DNA from: Bacteroidales bacterium | GTDB taxonomy: Bacteria > Bacteroidota > Bacteroidia > Bacteroidales > UBA7960 | NCBI GenBank assembly: GCA_003557965.1 | Contig: PWND01000115.1 | Coordinates: 1-40,545, forward strand | DNA: 40,545 nt | Direction of reading: 5' to 3' | Shown here: positions 1-8,193 of the stretch, one piece after another | Position numbering within the stretch: position 1 is the first letter of the stretch | Layout of the letters: each line of letters starts with the position of its first letter | Made by a program: the position numbers and the translations under genes | The notes under the pieces: generated by a model | What the model was told of the DNA's origin: nothing | What the model saw: the letters and a program-made list of their open reading frames with translations, nothing else | The model's database searches: none

Positions 1-555
1 CAGGCCATTGACGACAGGGCTGTTATTCCTGTTTCTGTAAACCTACAATCTATACTTCGCCTTAATGTTGTATCCGGCGGTAGTATTGAGTTTAACTTTA
101 ACACCCTTGATGATTACGAAAATGGGATTAACTCTGGTGGTACAAACGCAGGATATCAAACCAAGTTTAATGTTGCTTCATCTGTTGACTGGAACGTCTT
201 TATGTATGCTGAAGATGCTACATTACAAGGAACTGATGAAATAGGCGGTGCAAATACTATGACTATAGACAACATTGGTTATCACCTGGATTATGATGGT
301 GATGGTCTTGAGGATGATTATGATGGCAACTTTGATGAAGGCAACCCAACAGCATTAACAGCTGATGAAAACGAATTGTTAGTGGGTTATGATGAAGACC
401 CTATTGCAGGCGACATTAACAGAAATGCTTTTGTTATAAACTGGAGGTGTGGAACACGTGAAGGGAACATGCTGGATGAAACAATTCTGGAGCAAGGCCT
501 GGCAGCAGATCGCTATGCAACTAATGTGTTTTTATTGCTTCAACCTGCTGAGTAA
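1..555 (+). CDS. Secreted surface protein, 3' part (5' end outside window)
   Basis: The reading frame is open from base 1 and ends at TAA 553-555, giving at least 184 residues; the first in-frame ATG (202) is internal, because protein-like sequence with the family motif lies before it. The visible part has an SGG motif, an F-x-x-N and Y-x-x-G stretch, a T-K-F strand, a W-N-V-x-x-x-A-x-D-x-x-L-x-G stretch, an Asp/Gly-rich middle (DYDGDG) and a hydrophobic last strand (NVFLLL). The same order of motifs occurs in the next gene, so the two look like members of one secreted beta-sandwich family. No catalytic motif is visible. The position upstream of an outer-membrane beta-barrel-like gene suggests an exported structural subunit; that role is inference. 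The signal peptide, if any, is outside the window. Confidence 0.75.
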   Translation, partial: QAIDDRAVIPVSVNLQSILRLNVVSGGSIEFNFNTLDDYENGINSGGTNAGYQTKFNVASSVDWNVFMYAEDATLQGTDEIGGANTMTIDNIGYHLDYDGDGLEDDYDGNFDEGNPTALTADENELLVGYDEDPIAGDINRNAFVINWRCGTREGNMLDETILEQGLAADRYATNVFLLLQPAE

Positions 556-594
556 GAACAACACGAAAATTCAATAATTTGGAAAAGGCTTTAC

Positions 595-630
595 TTCCCG
601 GATGTTACCATCCGGGAATATTTTATTTAT
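595..630 (+). terminator. Strong hairpin between the first two genes of the surface operon
   Basis: A perfect 10-bp stem (TTCCCGGATG, 595-604, with CATCCGGGAA, 609-618) has a 4-nt loop (TTAC) and is followed by a T-rich stretch (TATTTTATTT). The T-run is interrupted, so it may terminate only part of the transcripts or protect the 3' end of the upstream mRNA. I see no clear TAnnTTTG box between it and the next ATG at 662, so downstream genes probably depend on read-through. Confidence 0.6.
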
Positions 631-661
631 CTTCTTTATTCGTTTAAAAGAACGCAATTAG

Positions 662-1228
662 ATGCCTCAAATTAAAAAGAAGTTAATAATACCAATATGC
701 TTATTGTTTTGCATATTAACAGAAGTGCATGCCCAAAGAACAAGAGCCCCTTTCACTCAAAATATTAACAGAGACAGTAATAAAGAAGAGGAAAGTGTTA
801 ATATCAGGTTAGAAAGTGGAGGAAATGTTCCTTTTCATATTAATTCTTTTAGAAAATATGTTGAAGGTGATGAGTTACATGCCTGGACAAGGTTTGCTTT
901 GTTGATTGAGAATCTTGACCCTGCAGATACCTGGAGATTAGAAGTTTTGGCAAGTGACAGTGAGTTAGCAGGAGACTATGGAAGAGAGCTTGATTTACAT
1001 TATATTTCAATTTCAGCAAACCATTTTAACGTTGACTCAGAAGATTTGGATTACTTTCCAGTAAATGAATTGTCAGACATCCCGCAAACTTTAGTGACGG
1101 GTTCAGGAGATGGGTTATTTGTGATAACAATAAACTATAGTATAGGAAAGGATCCTGGCAACAGGCTACTTGGTGAATATCCGGATTATTATTTTGTAAA
1201 TTTATATTTTGACCTTAAACAAGACTAA
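662..1228 (+). CDS. Secreted protein, same family as the upstream gene
   Basis: This 188-residue protein starts with a clear signal peptide (KKK, then a hydrophobic run, cleavage likely after VHAQ near residue 25). The mature part repeats the motif order of the upstream gene: SGG, F-x-x-N, Y-x-x-G, T-R-F, W-R-L-E-V-x-A-x-D-x-x-L-x-G, then a C-terminal beta-rich stretch ending YYFVNLYFDL. It has no cysteine after the signal peptide and no lipobox, so it should be periplasmic or exported. The next gene starts 21 bases after its stop, which indicates co-transcription. It could be a minor subunit or adaptor of a surface fibre, or a periplasmic partner of the barrel protein. I do not recognise a named family. 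Confidence 0.7.
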   Translation: MPQIKKKLIIPICLLFCILTEVHAQRTRAPFTQNINRDSNKEEESVNIRLESGGNVPFHINSFRKYVEGDELHAWTRFALLIENLDPADTWRLEVLASDSELAGDYGRELDLHYISISANHFNVDSEDLDYFPVNELSDIPQTLVTGSGDGLFVITINYSIGKDPGNRLLGEYPDYYFVNLYFDLKQD

Positions 1229-1249
1229 ACGAAACTCAGTTTATTGCAC

Positions 1250-4200
1250 ATGAAGCAATTACATACATATAGCATACTGCTGATTTTTTTGCTTACATGT
1301 TTAACAGAATCATATTCTCAATTCAATAATAACAACTTTAATCGCTCTAATTCTTATATTACTGCGGAATTCAAAAATGAAAACATAATAATAAAGCCTG
1401 AAACAACTTTTTTTAATGTGTTGTTTATTGAAAATAAGGGCGAACAAAGAGAAGAAGTTTTTATTGATATAAATGTTCCTGTTGGATGGTCTGTAATTGC
1501 ATTAGAAGACAGGTCATACCATATTAACCCCGGAGATACTCTTTTGCTGCCTATCAGGGCAGCTCCTGCAAGAGGTGTTGAAGGTAACATAGGCTATTCT
1601 TTGATTGCCGCTGTTAATAATCGCGATGGTGATACATACACTAATGCTTATTGTTTTGTTCAAATTGAAAGGCAATCCGACTTGCAGTTCAGGGCAATCA
1701 CCAGGATGGGCTACTTTGACCAGCAAACAGGAGAAAGCGAGCTTTCATTCAGGTTAATTAACCGTGGCAATATTAGTGAATTGGTTTATTTAAGTTTTCA
1801 ATCAACTGAAAACGTTGCCATTGTAAATGAAAGAGACAACATCTACAGCATGGATGTAATGCTAAGTGCTCGCAGCGATACTACAATTACACTACCTGTT
1901 AAAGTTGTTGAAGACCATAATTTACACAACGGGAGCTTATTCAGGATTGACCTGAAAGGCCATACAATTGACAGGGAATTCGGCACATCTTTTTGGTTTA
2001 ATCATACAGTAAGCCAGTATAAATATAATATCCCTGAATCTGAAAAAATTCTTATAGCTGAAATAGCTGCACAAAATTTATTTAGTGATCAAAATACAAT
2101 ATTTTCAGGGGGAGTAAGAGGGGTCTTATTGCTTCCGGAAAGCCGTGATTTCAAGTATCGATTTTACAGGCATGGTGGTGCCCCCTCAAGTGATTTTCTC
2201 AGATACAGCAGGGCAAGAGTCTCTTACAACTCTCCTTTTATGGGCATTACGGTTGGTGACATCTCCGCATACAACCTGAAGTATGGTGGAGGTAAAGGAA
2301 CAGAAATTGTTTACAGAATGCCCGGTGCATTCCAGGTGTCGGCAATGGCAAACCGCAACACCTTCAGGCCAATTACAAACTATGGGATTAGTATTAACGA
2401 ACGTTTATCTTCTGTAAGGTTGGGTACAGAGCTTGCTTATACAGAAAACGAAATATTGAATAATTATGCTTATCTCGGCACCCTTAGAGGATCTGCAAGG
2501 CTCGGCAGAAACCATTATATAAAAACAACTGCTGGAATTAGCAGTGTTCATTATATGCATAATGAAAGTACTAATTTAGGTTATGGTTTGTTGTTTGATT
2601 ACAGTGGTAGAATTGGAAATGCAAGAATTAGAATCAGAGAGCATTTGGGAACGCCGGAATATTATGGCAGATACTCCGGAAGGCATAACCTCACAACAAC
2701 AGTTTTATATCCTTTTGAAAGTGGCTTGCAGCTATATTTTAGTGGATTTGACCAAAGATACAGGCCTTTGGTTGAAACTCATGAAGGCATTACATCTGAC
2801 AGGTTCCTGGATAACAGATCGGCAAATTTAATACTTAGAAAATTTCTTGACCAGGGATTTCTCATATATGGCGGCCCTGTTTACCAGGGAAAATCTACTA
2901 ACAGTTTCTTCCTGTTTGATGGTGAAAACCCTTTTACCACACATTCTGCCAAATTCACACTTGGCACAAGGCTAAATGAAGGAGGCCTGAGCTTTAACCC
3001 TGCTGTAACTATGGGATATACTTTTATTACTGACCACTCAATCCCCGAACCCGGAACTCTCAGGCATGATATTAGAAACAGTGATGGAAAATTCTTCAAT
3101 AGCCTTTTTACTTTGAATTTAAGAAGTTCGTGGTGGGGAGCATTTATTAACTATTATTACGGGCCATATACTGTTAACCAGGAAATCTCTCAATTCTACT
3201 ACGACATTTCTGCTCACTCTGTTAGGCTTATGCCGTATCTTGAGAGATTTATTTATAAAGATATTGTTTTCCTTTCTTCTAAGCTGAGTTTTACTTATGA
3301 TTTTGCTTTCAAAACAAGCAGAATTAACCTTATGAACCAACTTGATGTTTATTTTGAACACGACTTCAAATTTTCTTTATTGAATACCTATGGTTATCAA
3401 CTCACTACTGATTTAGTTACCGACCAGAAATACACATACTCTCACCTCTATTTTGAAGCAAGGCTTACAAAAGAATTCAACTTCAACCAACCTCGCATTA
3501 GATATTACGACCTGAAAATCAGTCTTTTTAAAGATTTAAATGGAAATCTTATCAGGGACCCTAACGAGCCCGGTGTCAGAGATATTCTTGTAAGTATAAA
3601 AAGTATTGATCCTCATAAATATAAAGATTATGATGTTGATTATCCTCCTCCTGATAAATTAGTTTCCATGAGCTTATTATCAGGCATGGACGGAACTGTT
3701 ACATACGAAAACTTGCCAATGGGCATTTACAAAATAGAGCTGACAAATGTTGGAAGAGACCAGGATAAGTACTTCCCTGATGAAAGTTCTTTTATTGTGC
3801 ATGTTACCCGGGATAAAACAGTTTACGTTCCATACCTTGAAAGAAACAAAATCTTTGGAAGGGTAATTATGAATCGTAGCAGGTTATCAACCCTGGGCAG
3901 GATCGAGCTTGGAAACATAAAAGTGACTGCTGTTGATAGCAAAGGTAGAGAAACCGCCACTCTTACTGATTCAAGGGGGCATTTTGAAATGTATGTACCA
4001 AGTATTGATTATTACGTTGTTTCGATAAGAGATATTTTTAGTGATCACTTTAACCTTAGACAAAACCATTTTAGGGCAAATCTAAACGGTTTTAAACAAT
4101 TTGAAGTTAACTTTGTATTCGATGAAATCCGAAGGCATGTTGAATTTACTCCTACTCCTTCAGATATTGAGGCTGAAATCAGAAGAGTAGGACGAACTAA

Positions 4201-4804
4201 CCTGTCGGGGATAGTTAGAGATGCCTCAACCTTAAGGCCATTAAGAGCTCAAATTGAAGTAGTTGACAATAAAACCGGCAACAGCATTACTCAAACAATT
4301 TCCGACAGGGCAAATGGAAGATATAGTGCCAGCTTTGTAACAGGAGAAGATTACATGCTCATTGCCAATGTAAGTGGATACTGGATGCACTCCGAAAGGT
4401 TAAGCCTTGACCAGTTTCTGACTATTCAAGATATTGAAGTTGATATTTTGATGGAAAGCATTGCTGTAGGATCAAGGTTCCAGCTAAATAACCTGCACTT
4501 TGCTCCCGAAAGCGCTGAAATACCAACGGAGGCATTCCCGGAGCTTGACAGGCTGATTAAGCAGCTTAAAGACAATCCTAATGTGAGAATCAGAATAGAA
4601 GGACACTCTGATGCAGTTGAAACTCTGGAAGACAGAACATTGTCTCTTAGCAGGGCTGACGCTGTGATGAGGTATATGGTACAAAACGGTTTCGGAAATA
4701 TTGAGTACACAGGACGGGAAGATTCTCAGCCAGTGGCTCCAAATGATACAGAAGAAAACAGAAGAAGAAACAGGAGAGTTGAAATTATTATTGTTGACAG
4801 GTAA
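1250..4804 (+). CDS. Large outer-membrane protein: Ig-like domains, barrel-like region, SdrD-B-like domain, OmpA C-terminus
   Basis: I chose the ATG at 1250 (1184 residues); an upstream in-frame TTG at 1244 is also possible. Order of parts: signal peptide (1-24, ending YSQ); two Ig-like segments (about 25-250) resembling NEW3-type domains; a long region of alternating aromatic and polar strands (about 270-750) that looks like an outer-membrane beta-barrel; an SdrD-B-like domain starting with F-K-D-L-N-G-N-x-I-R-D-P-N-E-P-G (about 757); two carboxypeptidase-regulatory-like beta domains (about 870-1050); and an OmpA-type peptidoglycan-binding domain (about 1075 to the end) with EGHSD, SLSRAD and NRRVEI. 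It would sit in the outer membrane and grip peptidoglycan. With two secreted subunit-like genes upstream, an usher or anchor role is plausible but unproven; a T9SS-independent adhesin scaffold is an alternative. Confidence 0.75.
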   Translation: MKQLHTYSILLIFLLTCLTESYSQFNNNNFNRSNSYITAEFKNENIIIKPETTFFNVLFIENKGEQREEVFIDINVPVGWSVIALEDRSYHINPGDTLLLPIRAAPARGVEGNIGYSLIAAVNNRDGDTYTNAYCFVQIERQSDLQFRAITRMGYFDQQTGESELSFRLINRGNISELVYLSFQSTENVAIVNERDNIYSMDVMLSARSDTTITLPVKVVEDHNLHNGSLFRIDLKGHTIDREFGTSFWFNHTVSQYKYNIPESEKILIAEIAAQNLFSDQNTIFSGGVRGVLLLPESRDFKYRFYRHGGAPSSDFLRYSRARVSYNSPFMGITVGDISAYNLKYGGGKGTEIVYRMPGAFQVSAMANRNTFRPITNYGISINERLSSVRLGTELAYTENEILNNYAYLGTLRGSARLGRNHYIKTTAGISSVHYMHNESTNLGYGLLFDYSGRIGNARIRIREHLGTPEYYGRYSGRHNLTTTVLYPFESGLQLYFSGFDQRYRPLVETHEGITSDRFLDNRSANLILRKFLDQGFLIYGGPVYQGKSTNSFFLFDGENPFTTHSAKFTLGTRLNEGGLSFNPAVTMGYTFITDHSIPEPGTLRHDIRNSDGKFFNSLFTLNLRSSWWGAFINYYYGPYTVNQEISQFYYDISAHSVRLMPYLERFIYKDIVFLSSKLSFTYDFAFKTSRINLMNQLDVYFEHDFKFSLLNTYGYQLTTDLVTDQKYTYSHLYFEARLTKEFNFNQPRIRYYDLKISLFKDLNGNLIRDPNEPGVRDILVSIKSIDPHKYKDYDVDYPPPDKLVSMSLLSGMDGTVTYENLPMGIYKIELTNVGRDQDKYFPDESSFIVHVTRDKTVYVPYLERNKIFGRVIMNRSRLSTLGRIELGNIKVTAVDSKGRETATLTDSRGHFEMYVPSIDYYVVSIRDIFSDHFNLRQNHFRANLNGFKQFEVNFVFDEIRRHVEFTPTPSDIEAEIRRVGRTNLSGIVRDASTLRPLRAQIEVVDNKTGNSITQTISDRANGRYSASFVTGEDYMLIANVSGYWMHSERLSLDQFLTIQDIEVDILMESIAVGSRFQLNNLHFAPESAEIPTEAFPELDRLIKQLKDNPNVRIRIEGHSDAVETLEDRTLSLSRADAVMRYMVQNGFGNIEYTGREDSQPVAPNDTEENRRRNRRVEIIIVDR

Positions 4805-4821
4805 CTTAATATATACTAATT

Positions 4822-5199
4822 ATGAAATTACCGGCTTTTTTAATACTCGTATTGCTTTTCGTTATTTCTGCTTGCGATAAAGAAGAAGAAGAATTTTACT
4901 TTGAGCTTGATGATCTTTTAGAAACACATTGGGGAATACCACATGTTATTGAGCCGGGACAAGAAGATATTGATTTAGCAGCACCCACGATATTTTACCC
5001 TGATGGCTATGTTAATATTGGCCCTGACAGAACGGATTTCTGGAGGATTAAAGACTCCAGAAGTATCTTTTTGGATGAAGCCGGAGAAGATTGGTTTTTT
5101 ATAAACCTAAGTCCTGACACTATGTATGTTGAAAAAACAAAATATCCTCAAGGTATATTTTTAGGAAAATACATTTATCATCCGATGGAATATAACTAA
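4822..5199 (+). CDS. Small lipoprotein, last gene of the surface operon
   Basis: This 125-residue protein has a lipoprotein signal (hydrophobic run ending ISAC, Cys at residue 18) followed by DKEEEE; acidic residues right after the lipid-bearing Cys are common in surface-exposed lipoproteins of this phylum. The rest is short and beta-rich with aromatic residues (WGIPHV, FWRIKD, DWFFINL), reminiscent of small lipocalin-like lipoproteins, though I cannot assign a family. It starts 17 bases after the large outer-membrane gene and is almost certainly co-transcribed. It could be an accessory lipoprotein of that complex. Confidence 0.7.
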   Translation: MKLPAFLILVLLFVISACDKEEEEFYFELDDLLETHWGIPHVIEPGQEDIDLAAPTIFYPDGYVNIGPDRTDFWRIKDSRSIFLDEAGEDWFFINLSPDTMYVEKTKYPQGIFLGKYIYHPMEYN

Positions 5200-5274
5200 G
5201 CGTTGAAAAACATATACACTGAAAATTTATAATTATAAAAACGAAAAAAATCTTTTTTGTAAAGAAAAAGTGAT

Positions 5275-5282
5275 TATATTTG
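5275..5282 (+). promoter_or_regulatory. Bacteroidota -7 box for the tRNA genes
   Basis: TATATTTG matches the TAnnTTTG consensus and lies 17 bases before the tRNA-Gly 5' end. A TTTG (5256-5259) lies 15 bases upstream, slightly closer than the usual 17-23 for a -33 box. The spacing to the tRNA fits transcription starting just upstream of it. Confidence 0.65.
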
Positions 5283-5299
5283 CAACCTCAAAAGCAAAA

Positions 5300-5372
<73 letters not shown>

Positions 5373-5376
5373 CAGC

Positions 5377-5402
5377 AACCTCTGAGAAAGAGGTTTTTTT
5401 TT
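5377..5402 (+). terminator. Intrinsic terminator between the two tRNA genes
   Basis: Stem AACCTCT (5377-5383) pairs with AGAGGTT (5389-5395) around loop GAGAA and runs into nine consecutive T's. It sits immediately after tRNA-Gly and only 12 bases before tRNA-Leu, so it may end most transcripts after tRNA-Gly or act as a processing site. Confidence 0.75.
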
Positions 5403-5414
5403 ACCACTCAAGTT

Positions 5415-5499
5415 GCCCGGGTGGTGGAATTGGTAGACACGCAGGACTTAAAATCCTGTGGCCATTGCGGCCGTGCCGGTTCGATCCCGGCCCCGGGTA
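5415..5499 (+). tRNA. tRNA-Leu (UAA)
   Basis: This is an 85-nt class II tRNA with a long variable arm. The acceptor GCCCGGG (5415-5421) pairs with CCCGGGT (5492-5498, one G-U), with discriminator A5499. Stem CAGGA/TCCTG encloses loop CTTAAAA, so the anticodon is TAA (5449-5451). The T-arm has GGTTCGATCCC. CCA is not encoded. I see no separate promoter in the short gap after the terminator. Confidence 0.95.
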
Positions 5500-5529
5500 C
5501 TTTTCTTTCAAGCATTACAAGCCACCAAT

Positions 5530-6165
5530 ATGAAACTATTTTCAAAAAAGAAAAAAACTGCAAAATGCCCCTACTGTGGGTATATTTTTAAAGAAGCACC
5601 CCGGGTAAAAATTAAATGCCCGGAGTGTCAAAATCGTATATACATCCAAAAAGGAAAGAATAAAACTGAGCTTTATACAGAAAAAGATCATGAGGAGCTT
5701 ATTATTCTTCACTATTTAGAATCTATTGGATATTCTAAAAAACAATATCAAAAGTTTAAATCTGACTTTGAAAATAAGTCAAGGGAAAGCACTGATCACA
5801 AAGATGCTTTATGGGCGTTATATGGCTATTTATTAAAGGAAAGTGCTAAGAAAGACGACTATAATGCCATGAGCATAATATATAGCCTTATGGCAACTAT
5901 GCAGTTAGACACTCCCGCTGAATACCTGAAGCTTAGAAAATTAAGCGGAGAAATGGAGCTTTTATCATTTAAAACGGACTCAAAGTTTGACCTTGAGGTT
6001 GAAATACTTACCACAAAAAATTCATGTGATTATTGTAAAAAGTTCAGTAAAAGGCGATACACCCTGGAAAAAGCTCTTGAAGAACTACCATTACCACTCC
6101 TTGAATGTGACCAAGGGGCTGAATGTAGGTGCTGTTATGGGATAAACTCAAAAGAAAAAGTCTAA
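5530..6165 (+). CDS. Zinc-ribbon protein of unknown function
   Basis: Start chosen at ATG 5530 (211 residues), because the frame upstream runs through tRNA-Leu. The N-terminus is basic (FSKKKKTAK) and carries a four-Cys knuckle (CPYCGY near residue 13 and CPEC near 31) like rubredoxin-type zinc ribbons. The middle is alpha-helical. The C-terminus has a second Cys group (CDYC, then ECDQGAECRCCY), suggesting another metal site. No enzyme motif is recognised. It begins 30 bases after the tRNA, so it may be transcribed by read-through. It overlaps the convergent DUF6599 gene by 4 bases. Confidence 0.75.
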   Translation: MKLFSKKKKTAKCPYCGYIFKEAPRVKIKCPECQNRIYIQKGKNKTELYTEKDHEELIILHYLESIGYSKKQYQKFKSDFENKSRESTDHKDALWALYGYLLKESAKKDDYNAMSIIYSLMATMQLDTPAEYLKLRKLSGEMELLSFKTDSKFDLEVEILTTKNSCDYCKKFSKRRYTLEKALEELPLPLLECDQGAECRCCYGINSKEKV

Positions 6166-6998
6166 TTAATACTTAATTTTATCCTGCTACCTGTTATTTC
6201 TGTTAACAAATTCAAGCCTCGATGATCTTTAGCAGAAAATGTGTTATTTGTTAGTATTTTAAAATCGCTGAAACGATTTGAACTCTCCATAAAAGACATT
6301 ACACTATTAAATGCTTCTTTCGAATCATTAGTTGATTCATATTCGAAAGTAATAATTTTATAATCATCGTATTCAAGCATTACAGCTTGATTAACATTAA
6401 ACACATCCTGAAACCCCAAAGAGTAAATATTGTTTAATGCCAAAGGCCCAAGAATATAAGTAAAGTGCTGTGTTGGTTTTTCATAATATAATTCCTTAAA
6501 TAATGATGGAGGGGTTCCATAGCTATCAATGCCTTCAATTATGTTTGCCATTAATATAAAGTAATCCATCCTCATCCCCTTTTCTGCAAAATCAACTCCT
6601 GAAATAGTAATATAATAATTGCTTTTCCAAATACTCATAAACTTATTCTCAAAAATAATCCACGGTGAAGGCTCTATTTTCAAAAAGGTATTTCCTTTGT
6701 TCATGCTAAACGCCCCGAAAGCAGCGCTGTCGCTGTCCATTCTGTAAACTTCCACATAAAGCCGGCCTTTTTCAGGGTGAATATAATCCACCGCTGCCAC
6801 ATCACTAAATCCAAACTCCATATATAAATCTGCAGCACCATTAATCAAAAAAAACAAATCATCTCCTTCGTAAAATAAAACATCATTTGCTTCCCAGCCT
6901 TCCTGCCATCCGGCTGAAGGCAAAATATCTTTTGAAGACTGCGACATTAATTGGAATCCAATTAAGAAACATGTTAAACTAAAAGCTACTTTTTTCAT
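6162..6998 (-). CDS. DUF6599-type secreted protein
   Basis: This 278-residue protein has a signal peptide (MKKVAFS, hydrophobic, ending LMSQ). The mature part opens with GW-x-x-x-W and an F-F-L-I-N-G-A-A-D-L-Y-x-x-F-G-F stretch, which I recognise as the hallmark of the DUF6599 family; these proteins have no established function. In other genomes I recall such genes next to DUF362 genes, and a DUF362 gene lies upstream here, separated by the nuclease gene. The stop (TAG, 6164-6162) overlaps the stop of the convergent zinc-ribbon gene. Confidence 0.65.
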   Translation of the reverse strand: MKKVAFSLTCFLIGFQLMSQSSKDILPSAGWQEGWEANDVLFYEGDDLFFLINGAADLYMEFGFSDVAAVDYIHPEKGRLYVEVYRMDSDSAAFGAFSMNKGNTFLKIEPSPWIIFENKFMSIWKSNYYITISGVDFAEKGMRMDYFILMANIIEGIDSYGTPPSLFKELYYEKPTQHFTYILGPLALNNIYSLGFQDVFNVNQAVMLEYDDYKIITFEYESTNDSKEAFNSVMSFMESSNRFSDFKILTNNTFSAKDHRGLNLLTEITGSRIKLSIN

Positions 6999-7036
6999 CT
7001 GTTAAAGTTTTTGTTATTAATATACAACGTTCCTAG

Positions 7037-7073
7037 TATAGTCATCTTGTCATTTATGGCGAGATTGACTATA
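7037..7073 (-). repeat. Imperfect inverted repeat at the 3' end of the nuclease gene
   Basis: TATAGTCA (7037-7044) and TGACTATA (7066-7073) form a perfect 8-bp outer stem, with further partial pairing inside (CTTGTC against GGCGAG). It overlaps the stop codon of the minus-strand nuclease gene. There is no long U-tract, so it may be a weak terminator, an mRNA-stabilising hairpin or the remnant of a mobile-element end. Confidence 0.4.
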
Positions 7074-8118
7074 TCATATTTCCACCGGATTTTTTAATTT
7101 TGTTTTCCAGTTCATTTTCAATTTCTTCAATAGATGGTAATTTTGTTTTAAAACTTTCAGGGATAGCGTCAGTTAAGCGGTATTCACTAATTCCCATTGG
7201 TTTATTTATATCTCTGAGTGCGTATTCAACTTCAATTTTATCTTTACTCTTGCATAAAAGAATTCCTATTGATGGATTGTCGTCAGTTTTCCTAAGTTGG
7301 CTATCAATTGCTGACAAATAGAAGTTTAACTTTCCAGCGTATTCAGGTTTGAATTTTCCTGATTTTAATTCAATAATTACATAACAGCGTAGATCAACAT
7401 GATAGAATAGCATGTCTATGAAGTAGTCGTTTTCGCTAACTTCTATCTTAAACTGTCTGCCAAGAAAAGCAAATCCTTTACCGAGTTCAAGTAAAAATTT
7501 TGTGATATGTTTTGTTATCTCGTCTTCAATTGCTTTTTCAAGAGCACCATCTTCTAATCTCAGAAAATCAAAGTTATAAGGATCTTTTAAAGTTTGTTCA
7601 GCTAATTTTGATTGATGTGCTGGAAGCGTGTGTTTAAAATTGTGTGCAGCCTTGCCAATTTTTCCGAAAAGGTTTTTCTTAATTTGCAGTTCAAGAGTGT
7701 CTCTATCCCATCCATTTTCTACTGTTTTTAAAATATAAAATTCGGCTTCATCAAGGTCCTTTGTTTTGGATATTATCACTCGATTGTGACTCCATGGAAT
7801 TTGTGCCACAGTCTGTGGCACAAATTGATATTTCTGAGAATAGAGCTTATACCATTGACTCATGGCGTATAAATTCCTGCGAGAAAAGCCTTTGATTTGA
7901 GGAAATTCATGCTTTAGCTCAATAGCAGCCTTTTCGATAAAACTACTCCCCCAATTTGCTTTTTCTTGCTTTTGAGCAATTGATTTCCCTATATCCCAAT
8001 ACAATTCGATTAACTGTGAATTGATTGAAAAGGCAACCCTTCTCTGTGCTTCATGAATTTTGGATTTTATCTCAATTATCCAATTCCCAAATTCCGTTAT
8101 GTTTACTTCTTGGCTCAT
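7069..8118 (-). CDS. YhcG-type (DUF1016) PDDEXK nuclease
   Basis: This 349-residue protein matches YhcG in length and layout. The N-terminal half is the DUF1016 helical domain (QLIELYWDIGKSI, FSRRNLYAMSQWY, ILKTVENGWDRDTLE). The C-terminal half is a PDDEXK nuclease core: the YFIDMLFYH strand supplies the Asp, I-I-E-L-K supplies the E-x-K pair, followed by GKLNFYLSAID. Family members are linked to restriction-modification and defence loci or recombination; their in vivo substrates are poorly known. No restriction or toxin partner is adjacent. It sits between DUF6599 and DUF362 genes that usually neighbour each other, which suggests insertion. The track start is kept (ATG, MSQEVN). Confidence 0.85.
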   Translation of the reverse strand: MSQEVNITEFGNWIIEIKSKIHEAQRRVAFSINSQLIELYWDIGKSIAQKQEKANWGSSFIEKAAIELKHEFPQIKGFSRRNLYAMSQWYKLYSQKYQFVPQTVAQIPWSHNRVIISKTKDLDEAEFYILKTVENGWDRDTLELQIKKNLFGKIGKAAHNFKHTLPAHQSKLAEQTLKDPYNFDFLRLEDGALEKAIEDEITKHITKFLLELGKGFAFLGRQFKIEVSENDYFIDMLFYHVDLRCYVIIELKSGKFKPEYAGKLNFYLSAIDSQLRKTDDNPSIGILLCKSKDKIEVEYALRDINKPMGISEYRLTDAIPESFKTKLPSIEEIENELENKIKKSGGNMI

Positions 8119-8193
8119 AAAGCGAATATAATCATATTGGTCTATTCTATCATTTTTTAAATTGGAGGCAACAATTAATCATATTATCCAAAG

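Noticed and set aside
8119-8193. Target-site duplication around the YhcG gene.
   Set aside because: Only short AT-rich matches such as ATCATATT occur on both sides, which is within chance for this DNA.
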